In this document: piece after piece, positions 10,622-20,422 of the stretch
Layout: every line of letters starts with the position of its first letter
Position numbering within the stretch: position 1 is the stretch's first letter
Source: Polytrichum commune
Lineage: Eukaryota; Streptophyta; Polytrichopsida; Polytrichales; Polytrichaceae
NCBI GenBank assembly: GCA_950295325.1
Contig: OX485803.1
Location: 46,019,554-46,083,553 of the forward strand
DNA: 64,000 nt
Direction: 5' to 3'
The notes under the pieces: model-generated
What the model was told of the DNA's origin: nothing
Seen by the model: only the letters and a program-made list of their open reading frames with translations
Databases searched by the model: none
Position numbers and translations under genes: made by a program

Positions 10622-10640
10622 GAGATTAGTGATGCACCCC

Positions 10641-13126
10641 GTGGGTCATTCCCTTGCAACTTAGCTCAAGAAGACTCACGGTAAGACATCACGTAAATTT
10701 ATATTCGCTTGAGAACTACCGTGCCTCATTAATATGTTCGGTCCTCTAATTAATAATTCCTCTCTTCTCCTTATGATATGAATATATTATTAGAGTGAAC
10801 ACAATCTCATTATCTTAAATTCTCATTCTCAATGTAAGGCATCATTGATTATAAGAATCCTTAGATTAGAGAAGGTTTCAAGAGGTGTAACAATATCCTT
10901 GATAGCAATATATTTTCTAATAAGTTATATGTGAGCAATTTAGAGCTCGTAGTACATAACATCAATCACACAATTGTTAATATTACTCTTATAGTGAGGA
11001 AGAAGATCTCATGTTTTTGAATCTTCCTTTTTAAGCTCAAGTGTTACTACTTATAATATTGTAACTTGAATATATGTATACAAATTACTTTACATTCAAT
11101 CCTCATGTATTCCAACATCTATAGTGATTGTTTTGCAATGTCACGCTTTTGCTTCAAGGTGTTTCTTGATGACGAGAAGTAACATATCTCTCTTGAGTTT
11201 TGCTCAAGAAAGATAATTTTTCTCTTAAATAGTTAATCCTTTAGTTTATAATGACATCCAACAACTCACAAAATATCTTAAGAGAAAAAATATCTTTACT
11301 ACAAAGTGTTTCTTGATGACGAGAAGTAAACCTATTTCTCTTGAGTTTTGCTCAAGAGAGAGAGAGAGATCTTCTCTTGAATAGATAATCCTTCAAATTG
11401 TAATGACATCCAACAACTCACAAAGAATCTTAAAGTAAGAAGCTTCAATAACAATTGTAGTAAGTAGATTATCTTATATCAATATTACTTCATTCATATG
11501 TATTCAAACTTTGATGTGAATTAATGTCTTCATCATTCTTGTCAATCAATATGTAGTATAATATGTGTAATACTTATAAGTCGATTATGTAGTTATAATA
11601 ATAAGCTCCTCCTCTTTGGAAGAGTTTGTATTTGTTAAGAGGCTTCACTTGAATCATTCATACATTATAATTCTTCAAGCATTCAATCACATGTATATTT
11701 ATAATTCCCTCTTGAGGAGATCAATGATAAGTTCCGCTTTGAGAGATAATCTTGTTTTCTTCACTCAAGTTGTATAAATTGATAATTGTTTTCTCAAATC
11801 GATCTCTCTCAAAGTTCTATTGATTTTCCAAAATGTCTTGAGCGCTTTGTTTTCACTCTCACACTATCTTTTGGGTTCTTTCTCAAAAGAGTCTATTCAA
11901 TCTACTCTACTCTCGGTTGCTCAATCACTTAAGTCACAAGTTCCAATTGATAACTCGTAGTTTAATTTGAGAAAGAGAGAGAGAGGTCACACACACATTT
12001 GTGAAAAAGGTAATGTATTGCAAAAGTGCTCCGAGAGGAGAGGTACAAAGAAACTCAAGTGTTTTTGACACTCAAATTTAAGATAACTTCGTTGTGTAGA
12101 AAATGAGGTGTAGGTCTCCTAAATTGCTTCCCTTATATAGTCTTTTCTTCCTATCCAAAATCTACATTAAGAGTGGTTATAAACTTCCACTTTCCTAGAT
12201 GACTAACTATCTCCGACATATGTAGATGATTCTTATCCTAAACGGTTACAACCGTTTCGTCACCTTGATGTTCATAATTCCAAGATTTCCCTAACTCCTT
12301 GTTGTGGCTACATTCTAAACTCTTTTTGGAGATCAATCAAATCTTCATGTTGATTGATTAATGATCATGCTAGTAGAATGTACCATATTCCTATATTCCC
12401 CTTAATGTCTTCATAATGTCTCCTTGAGTTTAATATCTAGAATTCCCATATATTCCATAATTGTGCTTCCTAAAAATCCTACATTCTTCCTATTCCATAA
12501 TCATGCTTCCTTGGATATTCATTCATCCTCAAAATCTTATATTCTAATGTATTTCATATACCCCCTAATACACCCTTTAGTATTCCTTTAATACTCCCCT
12601 TAAAGTCCTTTGATTAACACTAGAATTCCTTTATAAGCTGCCGGCACCCTAATACCGTGGGTAAGGGCGCCTAATACCGCGCGTAAGGTACGTAATGCCG
12701 TGGAAAAGGGCCCTATTGCCGTGGTCGAACTCCATGGCCGAGGCTTCCTTCGGCGTTCCTCTTCGGTGTTGCTCTCCTTCCTCTTCATGAATCCTTCCTC
12801 CCAAGTTGCATGCTTGTTGATTTAAGTGCCGTTTGAGTGTTGATGTGCTTCCTTTATCTCTACAATGTTGCTACTCAACAATTAGCCTCTATCACAACAC
12901 ACTAGACAACCCTGTAGACACTGTGTTGTTTTGGGTTCCTCGACCCAATCCTTTTGTTTTGGTTTCTTTTTATTGTTTCTTGTTCTTCTTCTAGGTGTAA
13001 TATAATGAGCGTATTTCTAATGCAAATTGTTTTTGGAATGTGCAGATGTTGGGTTTGAACATCTAGTCCTACATAGAGGATGGTGATCTTCAACTTTACA
13101 AAACCCAAAAAGCCCTAGCGAAGAAG
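10641..13126. other. AT-rich gene-free stretch with a 147-bp tandem duplication
   Basis: No coding region seen. A unit of about 147 bp starting GTGTTTCTTGATGACGAGAA is present twice (11159 and 11306, to about 11440), and each copy contains the inverted pair CTCTTGAG...CTCAAGAG. Near 12640-12720 a short motif like CCTAATACCGYGSGTAAGG recurs. TTTTGGGTTCCTCGACCCAA at 12930-12949 is a decayed form of the GTTTGGGTCG palindrome. Confidence 0.6.
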
Positions 13127-13675
13127 ATGGACATCCTCAATTGGATCCCGGGGAGCTACGTCAAAGAGATCATAGAGGGGGGTGAAAACCCGATGGATAT
13201 GGTGAGGCATGTCAATCTTGCAGATTTTGCCACGAGGGCGCTGGTTGGAGCACCCGAACCACTCGTTGGATTGCATCCGGGCACCTCATCTCAGCAGCCA
13301 AGTGACGAGGTGGAGGAGGATGAAGAAGAAGAGGAACAAGAGGACATGAAGGCGGAAGGGGAGGTCAAAGAAGGGGCAACATGTTACACGCGGGAATCCG
13401 AAGCCCCCCAAAGGAAGAAAGCTATGCGGGTGGCAACCCCGCAGAGTAAGTTGGTGCCCGTCCTCACAATGGACGATGCTAGGGACATGTTCTCCAGGGA
13501 CGCGACTGTCACGTTTAGGGAGAAGAGGAGGTTAAAAGGGAAGAAGCTCTACGGCGACTACGCAGTGGAGGAGACAATCGCCATAAGCAGCAAGGACGAG
13601 GACGACATTGAGCTCGCCAAACGGCTTAGATCATATCCCCCTCCCCGACAGCGTTCGCAGACATGGTTAAGGTGA
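13127..13675 (+). CDS. Unrecognised acidic protein ORF (182 aa), probably element-borne
   Basis: I do not recognise a family. The start is MDILNWIPGSYVKEIIEGGE. Residues 60-80 are almost all Glu/Asp (EEDEEEEEQED), and the C-terminal third is basic and charged (FREKRRLKGKKLYGDY, then an acidic KDEDDIEL). There is no signal peptide or membrane segment. A second frame takes over at 13663, so the two were probably one protein split by a one-base shift. GC content is higher than in most of the window and it lies in the block marked by GTTTGGGTCG palindromes, so I infer an accessory gene of an unclassified mobile element. A genuine host gene is the alternative. Confidence 0.35.
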   Translation: MDILNWIPGSYVKEIIEGGENPMDMVRHVNLADFATRALVGAPEPLVGLHPGTSSQQPSDEVEEDEEEEEQEDMKAEGEVKEGATCYTRESEAPQRKKAMRVATPQSKLVPVLTMDDARDMFSRDATVTFREKRRLKGKKLYGDYAVEETIAISSKDEDDIELAKRLRSYPPPRQRSQTWLR

Positions 13676-14541
13676 AACCCGAAGTCCTAACTGTGGAAGA
13701 GGCTAACGAGAAGATGCGGAGGGATGAGGAGCAACACGTTCGCCTGCAAAAGGCTGCCGCAGAAAAACCCTCAGTGCGGAACGAGGTCGCAGAGTTGAGG
13801 GCTCTCCTCTTGGAACATGAACGACAAAGGGCGATGACCCAACCTCCATCCAGCGCCGACTTGATATCGCAAGTGATACAAGGGATGTGGGCGCAAGGAT
13901 TGGTGGTGGCTCCCACCAGCTCATTTCCACACTTTCTCCCCAGCTTCCTTGCGCAGAGCATCCCTCAGCACCTTGTGCTGCAAGCGTCCTTCAGCTTCCA
14001 GCAAATGATGCGGCCACACCATGTTCCCTACGCCCCGGTCCAACAAGTGGATGATCCCAACATCTGGCGCGTCTCTAGAGCCTCCTCCCCTTAGGGTCCT
14101 CCACCACTACGGCCCCCCATAGTGATGGCGCCCCTTCACCAGTAGGACGACCCCAGAATGTTTGGGTCGTCCGACCCAAACCCACCCGCCCCTATAGTGC
14201 CCCAAGGCCCTTCTCTCGATGCAAGAAAGATTGGGTTGGGCGACCCAAACCCCGTTGCAGCGCAGTCTGCCCTTGACCAACATGGGTGTCAAAGAGATAC
14301 GGCCATGTTAGATGTTGAAGGCCTGCAAGGGTCTGGTGATACCTCTACTCCTAACCAAATCGATGAACTCATGCATGATGCACATGCGGAGATTGGTTTA
14401 GGACAAGGACCTGATGCTGAACCTTTGCAGGAGAAGGTTGTTGACGTCGTTGAAGAAGGCGGTGGCGATGGAGGAGGGGCAGCGGAGACGGTGCAGGCCT
14501 CCACGGCATCGAGACATGACCAGGGCGAGGTAATATTTTGA
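13663..14541 (+). pseudogene. Continuation of the acidic protein: coiled-coil and Pro/Gln-rich ORFs
   Basis: Two open stretches in one frame (13663-14094 and 14158-14541) are separated by stop codons. The first has a likely coiled coil (VEEANEKMRRDEEQHVRLQK and the following RNEVAELRALLLEHERQ), then a Pro/Gln/Phe-rich tail. The second contains GSSDPNPPAP and GLGDPNPV, both encoded by copies of the GTTTGGGTCG palindrome lying in frame, then a Gly/Glu-rich end. The function is unknown. The interruption suggests a decaying gene or unrecognised introns. Confidence 0.3.
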
Positions 14542-15081
14542 GACCTCCCAGTTTGGGTCGATCGACCCAAACCTCCTGGGTCATTGTCTTGTTGGCGTGG
14601 TCGTGTCCCCCTAGCTAGGAGGAACTCCACCCCGACCCCCCGATGCCCCCATGCCCAACACTTGCGCCCCTTCCGTGCTCCCCCCCCCCCCTCGCAATCC
14701 CTTTGTCACCCTGCACTCGACTTCGCTCGATCTTGCGCAGCGCTCACAAGCAATTTTGTAGATGTATAATTAGGATAGTGTGAATGGCTCGTTCACCGCG
14801 GTTCCCCCCTAGGCAAATTGTACATAGAGAATTGTAAAAATAAAAATTATTATTATTGGTGCCCATATGTTTGCATCCGTGTTCAAATTTATCTTGTGAT
14901 TTGTTCCCCTTATAAGTTTATGTTGCCGCCTATGGTTTAAATGTTTTGTTGTGTTTGTACAAAAAATCCGTTGTGCTTGAAATGGACATAGCATAACATA
15001 GTCCTCGCCGCCTTCTCTTGCTCGTCACCGCAGGGATCGGAGCATAGCATTGCTACTCCCCGCTGGTCCTCTCCAAGCAGC

Positions 15082-15738
15082 GTGGAGGACAGCGTGGTGG
15101 TCCCCCCGATTTTGCCCGCGCCACCTCCGCCGCCCAAGACCCGATTCTTGGTTTTAGACCTCAACGGGGTCTTTGTCCAGTGCGTGCATTGTCCCAAGGT
15201 CCCCACGGTGCCAATCTGCAAGCCTGAGGACGTGAACTACGATGGACCCCCCGCGTACATCAAAAGCAAGCTAGTGTACCTCCGGCCGTGGCTTCGGCGC
15301 TTCCTGCAAGTCGCCCTATCCAAATGGTGGGTGATCGTGTGGAGCTCCATGAAATCCGAGAACACCCATGCGGTCATGGAGTTCATCTTCAAGGGACTCA
15401 ACCCCCTTGTTTGGTCCTAGGATAGGAGTCTTGTAAAACATTATACACCCCCGACGGCAGGGTTGTCAGGAAGTCCAACAACCCCGCCGTAAATCAATAT
15501 CTTAAGGTCTTGAAGCCAATTGTATGGGACCAGCGTCCCACCATGGTCGGATGTCCCTACGACGTTTGCCCCACCCGTGACAACACGCTGATGGTGGACG
15601 ACAGTGCTTTCAAGAACATTTTGAACCCGACCTCCAACTTCATAGTTTGCCCTACATGGACGGTCGAGAAGGTCCAAGACCGTTTTTTGTGAGACCTAAT
15701 TAAATACATTCAAACGCGCGTGGGGAGCGGACTACCCG
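15082..15738 (+). pseudogene. FCP1/NIF (HAD-type) phosphatase-like gene, broken
   Basis: The first frame (15082-15420) has a Pro-rich start, then FLVLDLNGVFVQ, which fits HAD motif I in the plant variant where DLDET becomes DLNG. The FCP1-domain blocks YLRPWLRRFLQ and WVIVWSSMKSENTHAVMEFI follow. After 15410 the reading frame shifts and a TAG interrupts the block before ESCKTLYTPDGR. It then continues as NQYLKVLKPIVWDQ and NTLMVDDSAFKNILNP (15590-15630), the acidic HAD motif with paired Asp. The family dephosphorylates proteins such as the RNA polymerase II C-terminal domain, but the DLNG variants are poorly characterised. With one shift and at least one nonsense codon, this copy looks dead unless introns are involved. 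It may be a gene fragment captured by a mobile element. Confidence 0.6.
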
Positions 15739-16760
15739 TGCCCTAGTTCCTTAGTTGTAATCCGATAGGCAAAAGATACATGGATCCGAGGGACTATATG
15801 TACAAAAAGTTGTACGCTCACGCAAAATATAATAAATTCATTTGAGATACTACATGATGTGCCATTTTGTGTAATATATGCCTCAAATGTATATGGATTT
15901 TCACATTCTCCCCCTCCCCCCCCCTTCCCTTGGGTTTTGTCTGTGTTTATTTTGACATCAGCGTTTGGAGCCCTCACTTGAGGTTGTCAGTGAATCAAAC
16001 TTGGGAAGCTTTTTCTACGAGACCATCTACGATGTTGCGTCCACTATCGACTACTCCAAGGAGCCCCTTGATGCCCGCGTCATCAATAGCCCCCCACCCA
16101 AGCAAATCTTCCAACAATCTCCGTCTCTATCATTGCTCAAGGGCATAGATCGCAAATGCGTCCGGGCGTCCCCCTTTCGGCCCGGCGGCAATATTACACC
16201 TCAAGGGCGGTTGCGAATGAACGCTTGGCCTGCGAAGAGTGGACCCCTCCCTATTCCTTTGCGGGATGCTTTGCTCCTCCTTGCCAACCCGGACGCGAGC
16301 GCCCCCCGTGCCAAGGTGACCCCCCGCACATGGCTTAACCACGCATTACAATCATTTTGCTCTAAAAAGGAGTGTGTGACACGTTTGGGTATTCCTCCTC
16401 AAACTAACACATGTGTTCTTGGTCTGGCGCGTTGCAAGTTGCGTCCAACCCTAAACCTATGCGGTCCAGTGCATCCATTGAGTTGGAGCGTACATACGCC
16501 ATGCCGAGAAATGCAAGACAATCCACTTCATCGTATTCGAATTCTTTGTTGTATAATTCGGGCAGCCGATGGAATCCAAAATGTGTTATGAAGGGCCCAC
16601 GTCCCAACCTTGGCTATAGTCGCAGGGCGGAGATTTTCAGGAATGTTGAAGCAATGCGAGCAAAAGAATCCGCTACAAAAGAAAAAGATGCTATCTCCAA
16701 GGCTAGATAGGCCATAGTAGGCATAGGGTTTTGGGCCATAGGCAAGATGGTTTTGGGTCG
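15739..16760 (+). other. Weak coding-like stretches downstream of the FCP1-like pseudogene
   Basis: After a possible splice acceptor (TGACATCAG at 15953-15961) the frame from 15965 reads LEVVSESNLGSFFYETIYDV and could be a further exon of the FCP1-like gene. The overlapping frame 16411-16710 ends GYSRRAEIFRNVEAMRAKES. I recognise no domain in either. TTTTGGGTCGC at 16750-16760 is the last trace of the palindromic motif that marks this block. Confidence 0.25.
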
Positions 16761-17109
16761 CACTATCCATTGGATGTGTGGTGTTAGCATGCTATGCATT
16801 TTACATGCCATACTTTGTATATTTTATTTGCAATAATATAAGTGTCATATGATTTCCCCTTTAATATGATCTAATGCTTACCTAAACTAGGTGGATTGTC
16901 CTACCTAAACCATCTCGATATGAGTTCTTTATTGGTTCCTTGATATGAACATCCGCTTCAAAGTATTTGCATCTTACAACAATCTCTAATATTTGTGTCA
17001 TTTTATCCATGTTCTTTTATTTGTAAATGTCTCAAAATGCCCAAAAAGTCCCAAATTAACGAATATAGTGTTTAGTGTAGAATGGACATGGTTAGGATTC
17101 AAAGATTTA

Positions 17110-17553
17110 AGGAAGGTGGTGCCCAACATCAGACAGGCTATCATGTGGAATTATGAAGTATGAAGTGAGTAAGATGCACAAATAGTCAAGAATTGTTGGA
17201 GGATGGCGCGTATATTACTTGCAACATGGAATGTTGATTTTGCCCTAGTTGATGAAAGGGAGAAGAATAGAATGCAAAAAGAATCAGATGAACTTGGTGC
17301 TCTAATTTCAAAGCTGCAATTGGGTGACAATGAGATGTCAATCAAGACTTACATTCAGATGGTGGGGGAAAAGATCATTGAGCTAGAATTGAGTGCTGAT
17401 GAGTTGGTGGATGTGGCTTTGGGAACCAATTTTGCACAAGACTTTGATCTTAATGTTGATTTAGATTCAGTAGATGTGGATGATGTTGTTCCACCTACAC
17501 TGAAACTTAATGATGCTAAATGTCATGCATCATTGTTGTTTAGTAACTGTTAA
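17110..17553 (+). pseudogene. pogo/Tigger-type transposase, C-terminal remnant
   Basis: The block reads IRQAIMWNYEV, stop, SE, stop, DAQIVKNCWRMARIL. This resembles the segment after the DDE_1 core of pogo/Tigger (CENP-B-like) transposases, where an IxNCWRxxGIL motif precedes an acidic tail. The open ORF from 17203 continues with GALISKLQLGDNEMSIKTYI, a family-like EELxxLIxxL...Y(I/L) region, then an Asp-rich end (DFDLNVDLDSVDVDD) and a stop at 17553. The catalytic domain is missing and two stop codons precede the ORF (TGA for TGG is one likely change), so this is a fossil. The assignment rests on motif recognition only. Confidence 0.5.
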
Positions 17554-18682
17554 TTATTAGAGAACTCTTTGTACTTTGGTGTTAATAAAATTATTAGTTT
17601 TCAAAAGCTAGTAGAGAATTTAAATAAGATGACAAGTGCTAACTTGGGTTGGCAACACTAGAGAGCTTTGGAATCCTATTTGAAGAGTTCTTGAGGATAT
17701 TTGTATTTGTTTGGAGTTATAAGTTATTATTTCATATCATTTATATTGCTTTAACTCGTTGTATATATTTTTGAGCTCATATTACTTATGTATTCATATT
17801 TCCTCAACAATACGAAAACTTTTCATCATTTGTCATATTAATGAGAAGACGACACCTCGATAGTACGTCTTGTTTTGTGTTTCCCAAACGTGTCATACTA
17901 AAGAGGGAGAACACTAGTTCCTTCATTCTCTGCTTATTAGATCCATTACCAGGTAGTTTAGTCTATTGTTCCCAGGATTTTGTAATGTAATGTCCTGTTA
18001 CTTTGCAGATAAAGGTAGTGAAATAGTGATGGATGGACAAGTTTGAGCTGTGTAAGCTTGTCTAGTTCTATTGTCCCAATGAAGTACTAAACTAATTCGG
18101 TGTGAAAATCGACTGTGATCAGTTCTGTTCAGACAGTGTAAAATTTGCGACATTGTCCAAGGGTTGAGAAATCTGAAGATTCAAAATTCCATGTCCACAG
18201 TTCTCCAAGCTGCTCCACCTTGAGAAATTTGCAAAAGTATCAAGAACACTCTTGCATTGTGGTGCTTGATTTGCACCTCACTTCCATTCACGCCAGTCGT
18301 CTATCAATCAAATAATCAGTTTGTTTAGCAAAATGCAGACTTCAAATTTCTCCTGCATTATAATTTATCTGACAATCCCTTCCTCAAATGACGCATGAGC
18401 TACATCACGAGGCCAGGTACGGGCCTTCAAATGCTCGGGAATTCAAGTGTTAGACTACCAATTTTTCATCTTCAGGGATGCACTAAGGAGCTGAAATCAA
18501 TGTCCGAACCCTATCCTGCTCAAGTAATGAATTATGTTGTAATTTTCTAAAACTCGCCTTCTCCTCCGCATGAGGAGGTGCAGCTAGCTGATCAGGTTGC
18601 TGCAATTATTCTGGAGTCGATTGTACCTAACAATGTACTAATGCAATGCAACGCCGGAAGAATGAGTGATCTACAAACGAAC
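17554..18682. other. Gene-free stretch, probably the 3' flank of the oxidase gene
   Basis: No ORF with recognisable similarity and no repeat structure that I can support. The right end would hold the 3' untranslated region of the minus-strand oxidase gene. Confidence 0.5.
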
Positions 18683-20341
18683 CTACAAAGGACCTATGTG
18701 AGACCATTTCGCAAGGCTTGGAATGGCGGGGTTCACACCGGTGTTGAGCACCGTGAGCATGTACCAGCCTGGCGGAGCAACATTGCCATTCGGAGGCGAG
18801 GTCGCCTGAGTTCGGTAAGTTCCTGCGGAATACGTCACGGTGGTGGTGGCGAGCACCAGGGCTCGCTGGTTCATCGAGTTTGCATGCGTGGTGAAGCTGG
18901 GCTCATACAAGCTGACGGAAATGCTCAGAATAGGAGTGACGCATGTGAACTTGATCACCATTGGGGAACTCCAATTGCTGTAGCTCGGGTAATAGGTGAT
19001 GATGGGCCGGAGAGCATTGAATGAGGAGCTGAGGTAGTAAGGGCTGTACTTCTCGATTCGAAGCTCGGTGGGGAAGCGGACACCGGAGAACACATAACCC
19101 GCTTGGTCATTGCTCCCAGCCACCAACACGGTGCCGTCCGCTTGTATGTTGGCGGTGGAGTGGTACATGCGAGGAATGCTGGTGGGGCTTTGGGTAGTGA
19201 AAGTATCATCATTAATGTTGTAAATGAAGGGCGAAAGGGCAGGCACACGGTTCTGATTCCATCCAGAGAGTCCCTGCTCGGCACCGTTGATGATGATGAG
19301 CTCCAAAGTGGGAAGAATCAACATATCGCACATCACACGGGGTGAAGGCATGGTTTTGATATCCCAGGTGGGATTCGCGTCCGTGATGACCATGCGCCCG
19401 CACGTGTCTAAGGCATTCAAGAAAGTGCGGTTGAGAGCACTGAAGTAGGATCCGTTGGGTGCTCCACCGCAGATCATCACTTCGGCCTTGTTAAACCCGT
19501 CGGAGGCGAGGAGTGGCAATAGCACGGAGGACCCCGAGTAAGGGTAGTTCCTTGGGTCCAAACCAAAAGTAGGGAAAGTTTTCACCACTTTGTTGGCCTT
19601 GTAATTCAAGAGAATTGAGTCACGGTTGGCGAAGATGAAGAGATTGCCGTCTGGGCAGAGGTGCAGGAACGGGTAGAGGTTGTTCTCCGATTTGCCTTCC
19701 GCTGTCTGATCCAGGAAGGCCAGCTTGGTGACTCCCTGGCCTGCAGGTCTTGGCCAAAACTCGAAGTTGTGTTTGAGAGTGCCACCAACGATGATCACCC
19801 TGTTATCTGGCAAAATCTGATCTGATGAATACCATCTTGACAAGGATAGCGTTTGGTTCATCTCCGCCCAATCGTCCGCCTTCCCGGCGCCGATATAGCG
19901 AACCCTGTTGGTACCGCCCTTCCACCCACCGGTTTGGCACAAGGTGCCGTTGGAGAAGAAGGCACCGGAGGAGCAGAAGGGGTCGGTCTGCACCTTGAGT
20001 GGCCGGATGCCATTCGTGATGGAGTCGTACTGGATCGAGTGGGCAGAGCAGTCATGAGGCACGACCGTCTCCGTTGGCTCATCTCTGCAAGTACCGTTGG
20101 GCAGGTTGATCTGGGAGGTACCGAAATCCGTTCTGTCGTAGATGATCACCTTGTTTGTGTGCTGTGTGGTCATGTGCATGGCACTCACACCCGCTTTCTG
20201 GACCACGACATTCCACGAGTCCATCCCTGCAACAGGAGTTGTTGACTCTGCGAAGCGGCTCGCACACAGCATGGCGAAGACCCACAGCTCCAACTTCATT
20301 GTGGATGACACCATTATAGTCAATTCTACTGCAAAATGCAC
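18683..20341 (-). CDS. Glyoxal/galactose oxidase-like copper-radical oxidase, secreted
   Basis: One uninterrupted frame of 552 codons. The first Met is unlikely to be the start: Met-15 (codon 20297-20299), or Met-10, begins a good signal peptide (KLELWVFAMLCASRFAES), giving about 538 residues, the usual length for plant glyoxal-oxidase-like proteins. Glyoxal_oxid_N covers roughly residues 50-290 and the C-terminal DUF1929-type domain about 435-550. All copper-site positions known from galactose oxidase are present: Cys-123 (PFCSSG) and Tyr-171 (RWYSS) for the thioether cofactor, Tyr-393/His-394 (RMYHS) and His-486 (FTTHANS). The enzyme oxidises simple aldehydes or alcohols to acids or aldehydes with release of H2O2 in the cell wall. 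It appears to be intronless. No neighbouring gene is coupled to it. The exact substrate cannot be told from sequence. Confidence 0.92.
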   Translation of the reverse strand: MHFAVELTIMVSSTMKLELWVFAMLCASRFAESTTPVAGMDSWNVVVQKAGVSAMHMTTQHTNKVIIYDRTDFGTSQINLPNGTCRDEPTETVVPHDCSAHSIQYDSITNGIRPLKVQTDPFCSSGAFFSNGTLCQTGGWKGGTNRVRYIGAGKADDWAEMNQTLSLSRWYSSDQILPDNRVIIVGGTLKHNFEFWPRPAGQGVTKLAFLDQTAEGKSENNLYPFLHLCPDGNLFIFANRDSILLNYKANKVVKTFPTFGLDPRNYPYSGSSVLLPLLASDGFNKAEVMICGGAPNGSYFSALNRTFLNALDTCGRMVITDANPTWDIKTMPSPRVMCDMLILPTLELIIINGAEQGLSGWNQNRVPALSPFIYNINDDTFTTQSPTSIPRMYHSTANIQADGTVLVAGSNDQAGYVFSGVRFPTELRIEKYSPYYLSSSFNALRPIITYYPSYSNWSSPMVIKFTCVTPILSISVSLYEPSFTTHANSMNQRALVLATTTVTYSAGTYRTQATSPPNGNVAPPGWYMLTVLNTGVNPAIPSLAKWSHIGPL

Positions 20342-20414
20342 AGTTGAGTCATCAAGAGTTGAACTTTGAGTAGGTGATGCAGTTTGAGTCTTTTTGCAAA
20401 ATTCCTTTTGACTA

Positions 20415-20422
20415 GTTTATAT
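20415..20422 (-). promoter_or_regulatory. Possible TATA box of the oxidase gene
   Basis: The minus strand reads ATATAAAC about 115 bases upstream of the preferred start codon. It is the only TATA-like word within the first 150 bases. Confidence 0.4.

Larger units (their letters stand above)
9096..10640. other. GC-rich, hairpin-rich non-coding stretch
   Basis: No believable gene; the short ORFs here overlap one another on both strands. Many short inverted repeats are visible: GTCATGACGG/CCGTCATGAC around 9120-9150, GTGTCGTGACGG/CCGTCACGACAC around 9150-9180, a perfect palindrome at 9572-9595, ACTTGCCC/GGGGCAAGT at 9663-9682, GGGTGAGG/CCTCACCC near 9905-9930 and GGACTTCCA/TGGAAGTCC near 10049-10070. 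This could be a long LTR or internal non-coding part of an unclassified element. Confidence 0.5.

Noticed and set aside
16130-16607. Overlapping ORFs on both strands near 16.1-16.6 kb as genes
   Set aside because: Mutually overlapping frames in a GC-rich stretch; no domain, and the plus-strand frame from 15965 is the only one with coding character.
18578-19024. Plus-strand ORF of 148 codons overlapping the oxidase gene
   Set aside because: It is the antisense shadow of a well-conserved oxidase domain; its translation is Arg/Gly/His-rich and matches nothing.
19853-20245. Plus-strand ORF of 130 codons within the oxidase gene
   Set aside because: Same reason: antisense of the conserved N-terminal domain.
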